Shown here: positions 1-8,387 of the stretch, piece after piece
Layout: each line of letters starts with the position of its first letter
Numbering within the stretch: position 1 is the stretch's first letter
Source of the DNA: Coriobacteriia bacterium
Lineage (GTDB): Bacteria > Actinomycetota > Coriobacteriia > Anaerosomatales > PALSA-660
Assembly (NCBI GenBank): GCA_025361335.1
Contig: JANYAK010000061.1
Location: 1-33,787, forward strand
Direction of reading: 5' to 3'
Length of the DNA: 33,787 nt
Program-made: the position numbers and the translations under genes
Notes under the pieces: model-generated
The model's database searches: none
Seen by the model: the letters and a program-made list of their open reading frames with translations, nothing else
What the model was told of the DNA's origin: nothing

Positions 1-32
1 GTCGGCTGGGTCGTAGCGTTTCTCTTGGTCAT
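1..32 (-). CDS. Possible 5' end of a gene running off the left edge
   Basis: On the minus strand an ATG at 32-30 follows a good ribosome binding site (AAGGAGAAGG on the minus strand, about 6 bases upstream). The frame stays open to the window edge and gives MTKRNATTQP. Only ten codons are visible, so no function can be given. The support is the Shine-Dalgarno sequence alone. A competing plus-strand frame through bases 1-60 encodes a hydrophobic stretch but has no start inside the window. Confidence 0.3.
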   Translation of the reverse strand, partial: MTKRNATTQP

Positions 33-139
33 CGCCTTCTCCTTGGTAGTCGGCCTCGAACACCAACCATCTTGGAGGGCGGTGGCCACCTTCGTCACTT
101 CAGGCGGCCACGCTACTTACAGAACTTTTCGGACACGAC

Positions 140-505
140 CTAGGTCGTTGCGGGAGGGAGGCCCGAAAGTGAGACTCCGAGCGTTTCACTTTGGTTGGCG
201 GTCACTGGCATGTTCGCAGGCACGGTGACACTCGCCACTCCGCTATGCAGAACGAAGTCGGTGACTCTCGATAGGGAGCCGGCCCCGTTGATGGCAAGGA
301 TGTCATCCCTGTTCGTTGAGTAGAAGAGCCCGTACTCAGTCAGTGTCTGGGAAGGGGAATCAGCGGCGGTGATCGTGGTGCTAAGAGCAACCGTCCCTAT
401 CGGGGCTTCCGCCGAACTGGGAGGCGTGTCACTTTCGACGCACCCCGTGAGCAGACTGACCAAGAGAATCGCGACCGCAAGACCCACCCATCTGCCCTGC
501 TTCAT
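140..505 (-). CDS. Small secreted lipoprotein of unknown function
   Basis: This 121-aa protein begins MKQGRWVGLAVAILLVSLL and continues to TGC, a clear lipoprotein signal peptide with the lipobox cysteine near residue 22. It should be exported by Sec, lipidated and anchored outside the cytoplasmic membrane. I chose the ATG at 505 over the longer open frame because GGAAGGGG lies just upstream and the signal peptide starts there. The mature part (about 100 aa) is Ser/Thr/Ala-rich, with no catalytic motif I recognise. Base composition is less GC-rich than the core of the window, which fits an accessory edge. The stop codon lies inside a perfect 14-base palindrome (135-148). Confidence 0.6.
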   Translation of the reverse strand: MKQGRWVGLAVAILLVSLLTGCVESDTPPSSAEAPIGTVALSTTITAADSPSQTLTEYGLFYSTNRDDILAINGAGSLSRVTDFVLHSGVASVTVPANMPVTANQSETLGVSLSGLPPATT

Positions 506-820
506 GGAATCCCCTTCCCTATCGGGGCAGCGCCCCCAAGGCGGCCAAGCTCGATGCGTCTTCCAACGAACGCGCGCGAGAGCACTGACAAACGTGTGAG
601 AATGCGCAGACGCACTCACGCTCTCAGAGGACTCTATCACGGGCCTCGTCAACTACGCCGTGCCTTGGTTGCGATTGAGCGAGCAGTTGTGCACGAGACC
701 CGGGGCGAAGGCCCGAGACACTGCTCATGCCTAGATGCTCAAGTCGCAGGAGTCAGCCGCCTGGCAGCAATGCGATCCTCGCGGCGGCGTTAGCCTCAGT
801 GGTGCAGTTCGCACTTGAAA
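506..820. other. Intergenic stretch with no recognised gene
   Basis: About 315 bases separate the lipoprotein start from the end of the broken dehydrogenase. Short open frames cross it, but none has a convincing ribosome binding site or recognisable product. The minus-strand lipoprotein promoter must lie in the first part, but I could not identify a convincing -35/-10 pair. The 13-base string TCCCTATCGGGGC occurs at 516-528 and again inside the lipoprotein gene at 394-406. Confidence 0.5.
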
Positions 821-1574
821 TCACATGCCACCCTCCGCAGGCTGCTCCCCTGCGCTCCGAGCCGCGGCGGCACGCTCGCTCAACAGGCGGCCCATCGGGC
901 CCGGGATCAAGCGAGCCACGAACGCTCCCAGCGCTTCGCCGATTCCCGGCGTGACGACGGTCTTGCGGGAACCGATCCTGCGAGCGAGCCTGGCCGCCAC
1001 GGCGTCGGGATCTGCCATGAGTTGCGCCGGCACACCGAGCGGCCGGGCGGAAGGTGTCCGCATCAGCGGCGGCTGGACGATGTTGACGGTGATGCCGTAA
1101 GGGCCGAGCTCGATCGCCAACGTGCGCGAGAGCGCGTCAATGGCCCCCTTGGTCGAGGCGTAGCCGTAGATCCCGGCAAAGCCAGAGGACCCCACGGTGG
1201 AACTGACGTTGTGGATGATCCCGGCGCCACGTGCCTTCATGTCAGGCAGGACCGCCAAGATCATATTGAGGTAGCCGAAGTAATTGACCTCGAACTCGCG
1301 ACGTGTATCGGCAAGGTCCTTCTCCTCGAAGGGCGCGAACACGGCGAGGCACGCGTTGTTCACGAGGATGTCGATCCGGCCCCACTGATCGATGATGCTC
1401 GCCACAGTGTCCCGGACCTGCATGGGATCAGTGACGTCGCATACGAATGCTGAATCGCGCGGCAGATTCTCGACGGACAGGTCGAGACCGGCAACGCGCG
1501 CGCCCGACGCGGACAGCGCTCGAACGAGCCCGAGACCGAGCCCGCTGTTGGCGCCGTGATGACTATGACTTCAT
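821..1574 (-). pseudogene. Short-chain dehydrogenase/reductase, frameshifted at its N-terminus
   Basis: The intact part (200 aa from an ATG at 1423) is a classical SDR oxidoreductase. It has the NNA motif after strand 4, a catalytic Ser in NVSST (residues 74-75) and YxxxK as Y88-A-S-T-K92. The Rossmann nucleotide-binding start is missing from this frame but sits directly upstream. From 1552 the same frame reads A-N-S-G-L-G-L-G. Adding one base near 1553-1555 joins it to V-I-V-I-T, giving the expected TGxxxGxG motif. A second added base near 1565 would join that to an ATG at 1574 (M-K-S-I-V-I-T-G). Without repair the protein has no NAD(P)-binding motif. It is either a decayed gene or a stretch with sequencing errors. 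Substrate unknown. Confidence 0.75.
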
Positions 1575-1712
1575 CCGACCCTCGGAATCGCTCTCCTGGG
1601 TGGGCGCCTAGTGTTGCGCGTGACCCGCAAGGCGCCGCGATCACGCCTCCGACCAGACACTACCTCACCGGGCGCCTTGTCGGTGTTGAAGCGCTTGTTC
1701 GGACTGCCGTCA

Positions 1713-1996
1713 CTATGCCGTCAGTTGTACTTGGAGCCTCTTGCCGACGGGCCTCGCCGCCCGCTCCAGCGTCGACAGCGTCACCGATGGGTTGCGGGAT
1801 CGAGCAGAAGCTCGACCGCGGGCCGGCTGGTCTTCATCCTACGCGCGAGATCCGCCTTGGCGATGTGTCCGCGCTCCATCTCCTGCGCGATCTGGAAGGC
1901 GATCACGCGCTTGGTGGCGACCGCCTCCGCATCGTCGAGCAGACCCTCACCGCGCAGGAAGTCGTCGAAGTCGCTACCCACATGCTTGTTGACCAT
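1713..1996 (-). pseudogene. HigA-type antitoxin (XRE helix-turn-helix), C-terminal frameshift
   Basis: The ATG at 1996 lies 5 bases after the toxin stop and follows GGGTGAG. The protein starts MVNKHVGSDFDDFL and contains the helix-turn-helix region ending KADLARRMKTSRPAVELLLDP, typical of small XRE antitoxins paired with RelE/HigB toxins. In the given sequence the frame ends early at 1781, just after LLLDPATHR. Adding one base near 1794-1797 restores the usual family tail (N-P-S-V-T-L-S-T-L-E-R-A) and a stop at 1713. The antitoxin would bind its toxin and repress its own operon. As written, the C-terminal third is lost or scrambled. Confidence 0.7.
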
Positions 1997-2001
1997 CGTG
2001 C

Positions 2002-2280
2002 TCACCCTTTCCGCAGTTGCGCGAGTCGCTGCCGCGCCGTCTGCAAGTCCGCGGCGGGCGTGCGCTGTGACTTCTTGATGAACCCATGGAGCAGGACCAT
2101 GGACTCGCCTTCCACCGCGAAGATCACCCGCGCGATCCCGCTCGGGATGTGCGAGCGGCCCTCCCACAGACCCGGCTCGAGCTTGCGGATCAGGGGCATC
2201 CCGAGCGGCCAGCCGTACTGCCTCGTCTTGATGTCCTGCCCAACAGCCCGATTCCGCCGACCACCGCGATGACCACCCAC
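2002..2280 (-). pseudogene. HigB/RelE-like toxin (phage Gp49-like), N-terminus doubtful
   Basis: The C-terminal ~85 residues are a convincing member of the Gp49-like HigB/RelE toxin family. Recognisable pieces are AVGQDIKT, YGWPLGMPLIRKLEPGLWE, SGIARVIF and MVLLHGFIKKSQRTP. Such toxins cleave mRNA, usually on the ribosome. No ATG lies before the conserved part. The open frame runs back into the divergent kimA gene, and residues just upstream (GGHRGGRR) do not resemble the family's usual N-terminal strand. I give a GTG at 2280 as a placeholder start (92 aa; the family is usually 100-115). The toxin is probably truncated or frameshifted, in line with the broken antitoxin behind it. Confidence 0.6.
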
Positions 2281-2310
2281 TTGCCCGCGCCCCGTCGCGT
2301 CCCGCCACGA

Positions 2311-2316
2311 TACAAT
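2311..2316 (+). promoter_or_regulatory. Putative -10 box (TACAAT) for kimA, leaderless spacing
   Basis: TACAAT ends 6 bases before the kimA ATG at 2323, so transcription would start at or next to the start codon. No Shine-Dalgarno sequence fits between them. No good -35 hexamer was found at 16-18 bases. A c-di-AMP (ydaO) riboswitch, often found upstream of this gene in Firmicutes, cannot fit in this arrangement. Confidence 0.45.
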
Positions 2317-2322
2317 GCGCTC

Positions 2323-4197
2323 ATGCCAAGCCGGATCAAGCAGTTCCTGCTCGGCCGTCCGCTCAGTACCGCGGAGGCCGCGCACCAGCGTCTATCGAAC
2401 ATCGTCGCTCTTGCGACGTTCTCGTCCGACGCCCTCTCGTCGGTGGCTTACGCCACGGAGGAGATCCTCCTAGCGCTCGTCATCGCCGGGTCGGCGCCGC
2501 TGAAGTTGGCTCTGCCCATCAGTATGGGGATCGGTCTACTGCTGGTCATCGTGGCGACGTCATATCGGCAGACCATCAAGGCGTACCCCAACGGAGGGGG
2601 AGCCTACATCGTCGCCAAGCACAACTTGGGCACGTTCCCGGGTCTCGTGGCCGGCGCCTCGCTTCTGATCGACTACATCCTGACCGTCGCGGTGTCCGTC
2701 TCGGCCGGCACGGCCGCGGTCACGTCCGCCCTGCCCGTTCTCGCGCCGTGGCGGGTCCACATAGCCGTCGCTTTCGTCGTCGTGCTCGTGGTGGCCAACC
2801 TGCGCGGCGTGAAGGAGTCAGGTGTGCTGTTCGCCGGCCCGACGTACGTGTTCGTCATCCTGCTCGGCGCACTCATCATCGTCGGCGTCGCGCGCTACTT
2901 CATGGGCGACGTCGTGGCGGTGCGCCACATCGCGGTGCAGGCCTCAAGCGACCTCACCCTGTTCATCCTGCTGAAGGCGTTCGCTTCGGGTTGCACTGCC
3001 ATGACGGGCATCGAGGCCATCGCCAACGGCGTCCAGGCATTCCGCCAGCCCGAGGCCCACAACGCTCGCAAGACGCTGGCTTGGATGGCTGGCCTCCTGC
3101 TGTTCATGTTCCTTGGGACGAGCTTCCTCGCGACCGTCACCGGGGTGACGCCGGTCGAGACGGGCGAGACAGTCGTCAGCCAGATCGCGCGCGGTACGTT
3201 CGGCACCGGCATGCTCTACTACCTGCTCCAAGCGGCCACGGCGGCCATCCTCGTTCTCGCGGCGAACACCAGCTTCGCCGACTTCCCGCGCCTGGGCTCG
3301 ATCATGGCCGCCGATGGCTTCCTGCCCAAGCAGCTCAAGGAGCGCGGCAGCCGGCTCGTCTACAGCAACGGCATGCTGCTTCTCACGGCGGTGTCCATCC
3401 TGCTGCTCGTGGTCTTCGCGGGCGACACCCATCGGCTCATCCCCCTGTACGCGGTGGGTGTCTTCACGTCGTTCACCCTGTCGCAGTCGGGCATGGTCGT
3501 GCACTGGTGGAAGTGCCGCGAGCCGGGATGGCACTGGAGCATCGTGGTCAACGGCGTGGGCGCCGTGGCTACTTTCGTCGTCCTGCTCGTCATCGGCGTG
3601 GCGAAGTTCGCGGCGGGCGCATGGATCGTGATCCTGCTCATCCCGCTTACCGTGGCCTACCTGTGGTGGGTGAGCCGGCACTATCGCGCGGTCGCTGTGC
3701 GCCTCGCCATCCCGCCCGAGGAGGCCGCCGAGTTCGACTATCGCTCTGTGAACCCCATGCACAACCATGTGGTCCTGTTGGTCAGCACCATCGATCGCAA
3801 GCTCGTGCGCGCGCTACAGTACGCGCGCACGCTTCGGGCCGACAAGCTCGAGGCGGTGTTCGTCGACGTGGTCGGCACCGACGCGGAGCGGATGCGGAAG
3901 GATTGGGAGCGCTACGACTTCGGCATCGAGCTCACCGTGCTCGAGTCGCCATTCCGCGAGATCGTCGAGCCGATCCGGGACTTCGTGCGCGCGATCCCAA
4001 AGCCCGATCACGATCACGTGGTCACGGTGATCGTGCCCGAGTACGTCCCGGAGAGCGCGCACGATGTCGTCTTGCATGAGCAGACCTCGTTCTGGATCAA
4101 GAACATGCTGTTCGCCGAACCCGGGGTCATCATCGCGGACGTGCCGTACCACTCGGACGAGTACGAGCCCGAAGCGCCCTCCGACACCGCCGGGTGA
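2323..4197 (+). CDS. kimA: KimA-family high-affinity potassium importer (APC superfamily)
   Basis: This 624-aa protein matches the KimA/YdaO family along its whole length. The N-terminus reads IKQFLLGRPLS, followed by SSDALSSVAYATEEIL, YPNGGGAYIVAK, DYILTVAVSVSAGT and VLAANTSFADFPRLG. The first ~450 residues are about 12 membrane helices of the LeuT-fold APC type. The last ~170 form a cytosolic domain ending near DVPYHSDEYE. Family members are proton-coupled K+ importers inhibited by cyclic di-AMP. The ATG at 2323 was chosen because homology begins there and a -10 box lies just upstream; the longer open frame overlaps the toxin gene. The gene overlaps the downstream MFS gene by 4 bases (GTGA), so the two are probably co-translated. 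A generic amino-acid permease is the alternative. Confidence 0.85.
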   Translation: MPSRIKQFLLGRPLSTAEAAHQRLSNIVALATFSSDALSSVAYATEEILLALVIAGSAPLKLALPISMGIGLLLVIVATSYRQTIKAYPNGGGAYIVAKHNLGTFPGLVAGASLLIDYILTVAVSVSAGTAAVTSALPVLAPWRVHIAVAFVVVLVVANLRGVKESGVLFAGPTYVFVILLGALIIVGVARYFMGDVVAVRHIAVQASSDLTLFILLKAFASGCTAMTGIEAIANGVQAFRQPEAHNARKTLAWMAGLLLFMFLGTSFLATVTGVTPVETGETVVSQIARGTFGTGMLYYLLQAATAAILVLAANTSFADFPRLGSIMAADGFLPKQLKERGSRLVYSNGMLLLTAVSILLLVVFAGDTHRLIPLYAVGVFTSFTLSQSGMVVHWWKCREPGWHWSIVVNGVGAVATFVVLLVIGVAKFAAGAWIVILLIPLTVAYLWWVSRHYRAVAVRLAIPPEEAAEFDYRSVNPMHNHVVLLVSTIDRKLVRALQYARTLRADKLEAVFVDVVGTDAERMRKDWERYDFGIELTVLESPFREIVEPIRDFVRAIPKPDHDHVVTVIVPEYVPESAHDVVLHEQTSFWIKNMLFAEPGVIIADVPYHSDEYEPEAPSDTAG

Positions 4198-5456
4198 GCG
4201 GCATGCTGCGCAACCGCGACGTCATGAGAGTGGTGGCCGCGCGCTTCATATCCCGCATGGGCGGCGAGGCCGCGTTCTTCGTGGGGGTGTGGGGCAAAGC
4301 CGCCTACGAGCTGCACGCGACGCCCGCCCAGCTCGCATTGCTCATGGCGTCGCTGGCGATCAGCGGCATCCTCGGCACCCTCGTGTCAGGCGTGCTCGTA
4401 GATCGCTACGATCCCCGGCGGGTGCTGGCGGTGGCCGAGCTGTTCTTCGTGCCGACCGCTCTGGCGTTCCTTCTTCCCACCACCATGCTGCAGATGACCG
4501 CTCTGGCGGCCCTGCTGGGCTTCTTCGGATCCCCGGTGATGACGGCGTCCGCGTCGTTTGCGCCGTTCCTGCTCGACGGAGACACGGGGCTGGATCGGGT
4601 CAACGCGTGGATCGAGGGCGCCGGCTCGCTGTCCTTCGTCATCGGCCCAGCGATCGGAGCTGTGCTGGCCAAACTCATCTCCATCGATTCCATCTTCATC
4701 TTCGACGCTGCCACGTCGCTGGCCGCCGTATTCCTCGTGTGGGGCGTGCATCTGCGTCGCGACCACCTGTCCCCCCGAGAGAAGACCAGCGCGGCCACGG
4801 AACTGCGCGACGGCCTGCGCTTCGTGTACGGGAACCGCGCCCTGCGCTACGCGATCCTGCTGGGCACGGCGATCTGGCTCGGCTTCGGGGCGTTCGGCGC
4901 CCTCGAGCCGCTGTTCTACCGCGACGTGCTGGGCACCGGCGTCGAGACGATCGGCTACATGAACACGCTGTTCGGCCTCGGGCTGGTGGCCGGGGCGTGG
5001 CTGTTCTCGAGGCTGCCCGAGGGCGCCGTCTCCGCCCGGGGGCTCGCGGCCGTATCGTCGCTCGTCGGGCTGGGCGCCATGCTGTACGTCGGCACGAGGA
5101 GCCTGTTCATCGTGGCTCTCGGCGCCCTGGTCTGGGGCGTGGTCATCGGCGTCGCCGACGTCTTGCTCAAGGTGCTCATCCAGAGCAACTCGCCGGACCA
5201 CATGGTGGGCCGGGCGGTCGGCGCCGCGCAGATGCACCGGCAGGCGGGTGAGCTGCTCCCTCTAGCAGCTGCTCCATCTCTGGCCGTGGCGTTCGGGGTC
5301 CAACCCGTGCTCATCGGCGGCGGCCTCATCCTCTCGGTCGTCGCCCTGCTGAGCTTGCCCGAAGCGCGGGCGGTCGATCGGCTCCCGTGGGTGCGGGCCG
5401 CCGGATCTCGCCCGACGCTGACGGCCGACGACGAGCCGGTCTCCCCGGTGCCCTGA
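4194..5456 (+). CDS. MFS transporter, EntS/MFS_3-like exporter
   Basis: This 420-aa protein has about 12 predicted membrane helices. The early loop reads VSGVLVDRYDPRRVL, the conserved MFS loop 2-3 motif, and GAGSLSFVIGPAIGAVL lies in the fifth-helix region. Similar proteins of about 400 aa (EntS-like) export small molecules such as siderophores or drugs by proton antiport; substrate unknown here. The GTG at 4194 overlaps the kimA stop, and an ATG at 4203 is an alternative start. No obvious link to potassium uptake is visible, so the pairing may be co-expression only. Confidence 0.8.
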   Translation: MSGMLRNRDVMRVVAARFISRMGGEAAFFVGVWGKAAYELHATPAQLALLMASLAISGILGTLVSGVLVDRYDPRRVLAVAELFFVPTALAFLLPTTMLQMTALAALLGFFGSPVMTASASFAPFLLDGDTGLDRVNAWIEGAGSLSFVIGPAIGAVLAKLISIDSIFIFDAATSLAAVFLVWGVHLRRDHLSPREKTSAATELRDGLRFVYGNRALRYAILLGTAIWLGFGAFGALEPLFYRDVLGTGVETIGYMNTLFGLGLVAGAWLFSRLPEGAVSARGLAAVSSLVGLGAMLYVGTRSLFIVALGALVWGVVIGVADVLLKVLIQSNSPDHMVGRAVGAAQMHRQAGELLPLAAAPSLAVAFGVQPVLIGGGLILSVVALLSLPEARAVDRLPWVRAAGSRPTLTADDEPVSPVP

Positions 5457-5484
5457 TCACGTTCGCGCTGCTCGCGCGCGTGGT

Positions 5485-5490
5485 TACAAT
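5485..5490 (+). promoter_or_regulatory. Putative -10 box (TACAAT) before the amidotransferase operon
   Basis: TACAAT lies 36 bases before the GTG start at 5526, with an AAAGGA ribosome binding site between. The hexamer 17 bases upstream (TTCGCG, 5462-5467) matches -35 only weakly. It would drive the amidotransferase and ABC exporter genes. Confidence 0.4.
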
Positions 5491-5525
5491 CGTGCGTGCG
5501 GGCGGCGGCGAGAAAGGACACGAGA

Positions 5526-6221
5526 GTGCGCATAGCTTGTCTCCAGCACGTCCCCTTCGAGGGCCCCGGGACCATCGCCACGTGGGCGGTCGAGCGCGGG
5601 CACACGGTGGTCGAGACGCTGATGGGCCGCGACGTGCTGCCGGCCCTCGCGGCGTTCGACATGCTCGTCGTCCTGGGCGGCCCGATGGGCGCGAACGACA
5701 CGGCCGAACACCATTGGCTGACGCCTGAGAAGGAGCTCATCGCGCGCGCGGTGGGAGACGGCAAGCTCGTCCTCGGCGTGTGTCTGGGTGCCCAGCTGTT
5801 GGCGACCTCCCTCGGCGGGGGCGTCTTTCGCGGTGAGGAGTCCGAGATCGGCTGGTTCCCCGTGTCACTCACCTCGGCGGGCGAGGCGCACCCCGTGTTC
5901 GGCGCTTGGCCGGAGACCTTCATGGCCGGACATTGGCACCGCGACGTCTTCGCGCCGCCGAAAGGCATCCTGATCGCGGCCGTTTCGGAGGCGTGCCCCA
6001 GCCAGGCGTTCGCCACGCCCGACGGGCGAGCGGTCGGGATGCAGTTCCACTTGGAGTGGACCCAGGACTCCATCCGCGGCCTCGCCGACACGTGCGGCTC
6101 GGACCTGGTCGCTTCGGCCCACGTCCAACCCGCGGACAGCCTGCTGGCTCGCCTTGACCTTCTCGAGCAGGTGCGCGAGGCGCTGTTCGCCCTGCTGGAC
6201 AAGATGGAGGCTCTGCCGTGA
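5526..6221 (+). CDS. Class I glutamine amidotransferase (GMP synthase-like)
   Basis: This 231-aa stand-alone GATase_1 domain has the nucleophile elbow G-V-C-L-G-A-Q with catalytic Cys86. The catalytic His175 and Glu177 lie in QFHLEW, so the Cys-His-Glu triad is complete. The oxyanion region VLGGPMGAND is near residues 49-57. Such proteins hydrolyse the amide of glutamine or gamma-glutamyl compounds; the acceptor is unknown. I chose the GTG at 5526 because AAAGGA precedes it and the first beta strand (RIACLQHV) starts there. The frame also contains an upstream start at 5496. The stop overlaps the start of the ABC ATPase gene by 4 bases, suggesting one operon, though why an amidotransferase travels with the exporter is unclear. 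Confidence 0.85.
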   Translation: MRIACLQHVPFEGPGTIATWAVERGHTVVETLMGRDVLPALAAFDMLVVLGGPMGANDTAEHHWLTPEKELIARAVGDGKLVLGVCLGAQLLATSLGGGVFRGEESEIGWFPVSLTSAGEAHPVFGAWPETFMAGHWHRDVFAPPKGILIAAVSEACPSQAFATPDGRAVGMQFHLEWTQDSIRGLADTCGSDLVASAHVQPADSLLARLDLLEQVREALFALLDKMEALP

Positions 6222-7234
6222 GCGACACGCCCGACATCATCACCGTCACCGACCTCGTGAAGCGCTTCGGCGAGGTGGCGGCGGTCGACGGCGTCTCGTT
6301 CGCCATCCGCGAGGGCGAGGTCTTCGGACTGCTCGGTCCCAACGGTGCCGGCAAGACCACGGCCATCTCCATGATCAGATGCCTGCTCACTCCGACGTCG
6401 GGCGACGTGGTAGTGGAGGGCTTCTCCGTTCTCAGAGACCCGATGGCCGTGAAACGCGCCCTCGGGGTCGTCCCGCAAGACATCGCGCTCTACCCCACCC
6501 TCACGGCGCTGGAGAACCTCCGCTTCTGGGGACGCATGTACGGCCTGTCAGGAAGCCTGCTCGAGGAGCGTGTCGCGGAAGCGCTCGCGCTGGCCGGCCT
6601 GGCCGACAGGGCCAGGGAGGCCATCGAGAAGTACTCCGGCGGCATGAAGCGCCGGATCAACATCGCGGCCGGCATCATGCACCACCCCCGCGTCCTGATC
6701 ATGGACGAGCCGACCGTCGGCATCGACCCGCAGAGCCGCAACCACATCCTCGAGACGGTGAAGGAGCTCAACCGTCGCGGCATGACAGTGATCTACACCT
6801 CTCACTACATGGAAGAGGTCGAGTTCCTCTGCGACCGCGTCGGGATCGTGGACCATGGGTCGCTCATCGCGCTCGGCACGATCGACGACCTCAAGCGGCT
6901 GGTCGGTGGCGAGAACGTCATCTCGGCCCGCGTCAGTGACGTGCCGGACGGCGTGCTCGACGCCTTGCGAGCGCTGCCCGACGTCGACGGCGCCTCGAGC
7001 GCGGGTCAGCAAGACGTCGCCGCAGAGCCGTCCGAGGGCGCAGGTGCCGAGGCGACCCTCGCGGACGCCGCCGGTACGACGATCGAGATCCTGTCGCACG
7101 ATTCCGGGGCCGTCATCGCGTCGGTCGTCACGGTGCTGACCGGGTTCGGCGTCAAGGTCATGTCGCTGGACGTGCGCGAACCCAACCTCGAGAGCGTCTT
7201 TCTGCACCTGACCGGCAAGTCGTTGCGCGACTAG
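6218..7234 (+). CDS. ABC exporter ATP-binding protein (ABC-2, DrrA/NatA-like)
   Basis: This 338-aa ATPase has Walker A GPNGAGKTT (about 40-48), signature SGGMK (140-144), Walker B VLIMDEP (159-165) and the H-loop His196 in YTSHYMEE. The C-terminal extension resembles the DUF4162 tail of DrrA-type ATPases, with a Glu/Ala-rich insert near residues 260-285. It would power the two permeases encoded downstream. The GTG start overlaps the amidotransferase stop. Substrates of this type include drugs, lipids and sodium ions; nothing in the sequence decides which. Confidence 0.92.
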   Translation: MSDTPDIITVTDLVKRFGEVAAVDGVSFAIREGEVFGLLGPNGAGKTTAISMIRCLLTPTSGDVVVEGFSVLRDPMAVKRALGVVPQDIALYPTLTALENLRFWGRMYGLSGSLLEERVAEALALAGLADRAREAIEKYSGGMKRRINIAAGIMHHPRVLIMDEPTVGIDPQSRNHILETVKELNRRGMTVIYTSHYMEEVEFLCDRVGIVDHGSLIALGTIDDLKRLVGGENVISARVSDVPDGVLDALRALPDVDGASSAGQQDVAAEPSEGAGAEATLADAAGTTIEILSHDSGAVIASVVTVLTGFGVKVMSLDVREPNLESVFLHLTGKSLRD

Positions 7235-7242
7235 GGGAACCG

Positions 7243-8379
7243 ATGCGCTGGTTCCACATCGGGGTCAAGGACCTCACCGTCACCATCAGGGACCGGGCCG
7301 CGCTCGGTGTCCTGCTCGCGATGCCGATGCTGCTGATCGTCATCCTCGGCTCGGCGCTTGGGAACCTCGCTGCCAACATCGAGAAGATCCCGGTCGCGAT
7401 CGTCGACCTCGACCGCGGCCGCATGGGGAGAGACGTCACCAAGGGGTTCTTCGAAGACGCCGAGCTCACCAAGCTGTTCCTCGCCACGCGGCTGCGCAGC
7501 GAGTCCGAAGCGCGCGCGGCGGTCGAGCGCGGTGACCTCGCGGGAGCGCTCGTCGTGCCGCCGGAGTTCAGCAGGCGGATCGACACCGGAAAGCCCGTGC
7601 GGATCACCGTCTTCACGGATCCGGGCCGCCAGATCACTGGGAGCGTGTTCCGCAGTGTCGCAGAGGCCGTATCCACGCACGTCTCGGCGGCATCGATCTC
7701 GGCCCGCACCAGTGCGTGCTATGCCGTCAGGATCGGTGTGAACGACCCCGGCTTCATCGCGTCGGTCGTCTCCCGCGCCGTCCGCGGCAACGACATCTCC
7801 ATGCTCTCCTACTACGCGGGTGCTATGTCCGTCATGTTCATCACGTTCGGGGCGATGTTCGGCGCCTTCTCCCTTATCCGCGAACGCGACGACTGGACAC
7901 TTCCCCGCATGCTGATGACCCATGCGACGCGGACCGACATCGTCGGTGGCAAGGCGTTCGGCGTCCTGCTCATAGGTCTTGGGCAATTCACGGTGCTCTA
8001 CGGGTTCACGAGCGCCCTCGGCGTGAAGTGGGGCGATCCGTTCGCCGTCTTCCTTGTCGCGGTCCCGACCGTGATCGCCGCCACCGGTATGGCGCTGTTC
8101 ATCGCGTCCGTCGCCAAGACGGTGAGGCCGGTCTCCGGGATCGACCAGGTGCTCATCCAGGCGATGGCGGCGCTCGGCGGTTCGTTCTTCCCGGTCGCGC
8201 AGTTCCCGGTCTGGCTGCAGCCGCTCCACTACCTCACGGTCAACGGTTGGGCGATCGACGGCATGCTGTCCACCATGCGCGGGGGCACGGCGTTCGATAT
8301 CCTGCCGAACGCGGGCGCCCTGGCGCTGATGGGCGCAGCGTTCCTCGCGATCGGCGCGTGGCGCCTGCGGTGGGAGTGA
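7243..8379 (+). CDS. ABC-2 type permease, first subunit
   Basis: This 378-aa permease has the ABC-2 layout: one helix near residues 20-40 (LGVLLAMPMLLIVILGSALG), an extracytoplasmic domain of about 150 residues (IPVAIVDLDRG onward), then about five helices from residue 185. The segment LIRERDDWTLPRML is the usual cytoplasmic motif of this family. It starts 8 bases after the ATPase stop, with AGGGGAACC as ribosome binding site. It should pair with the next permease as a heterodimer driven by the ATPase. Confidence 0.9.
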   Translation: MRWFHIGVKDLTVTIRDRAALGVLLAMPMLLIVILGSALGNLAANIEKIPVAIVDLDRGRMGRDVTKGFFEDAELTKLFLATRLRSESEARAAVERGDLAGALVVPPEFSRRIDTGKPVRITVFTDPGRQITGSVFRSVAEAVSTHVSAASISARTSACYAVRIGVNDPGFIASVVSRAVRGNDISMLSYYAGAMSVMFITFGAMFGAFSLIRERDDWTLPRMLMTHATRTDIVGGKAFGVLLIGLGQFTVLYGFTSALGVKWGDPFAVFLVAVPTVIAATGMALFIASVAKTVRPVSGIDQVLIQAMAALGGSFFPVAQFPVWLQPLHYLTVNGWAIDGMLSTMRGGTAFDILPNAGALALMGAAFLAIGAWRLRWE

Positions 8380-8387
8380 GTGGCGCG

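Noticed and set aside
135-148. Perfect palindrome ACGACCTAGGTCGT at the lipoprotein stop
   Set aside because: It is too short and lacks a loop or T-run for a terminator, and nothing nearby suggests an operator. A chance match is possible.
1-228. Plus-strand frame with a hydrophobic stretch at the left edge, possibly the end of a membrane protein
   Set aside because: It runs over the lipoprotein gene on the other strand, loses hydrophobicity after about 20 residues, and competes with a minus-strand start with a better ribosome binding site.
394-528. 13-base direct repeat TCCCTATCGGGGC at 394-406 and 516-528
   Set aside because: One copy is inside a coding sequence and the other overlaps its upstream region. 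Two copies alone do not support a repeat family.
2280-2323. Possible c-di-AMP (ydaO) riboswitch upstream of kimA
   Set aside because: The gap is only about 40 bases and none of the conserved pairing elements can fit.
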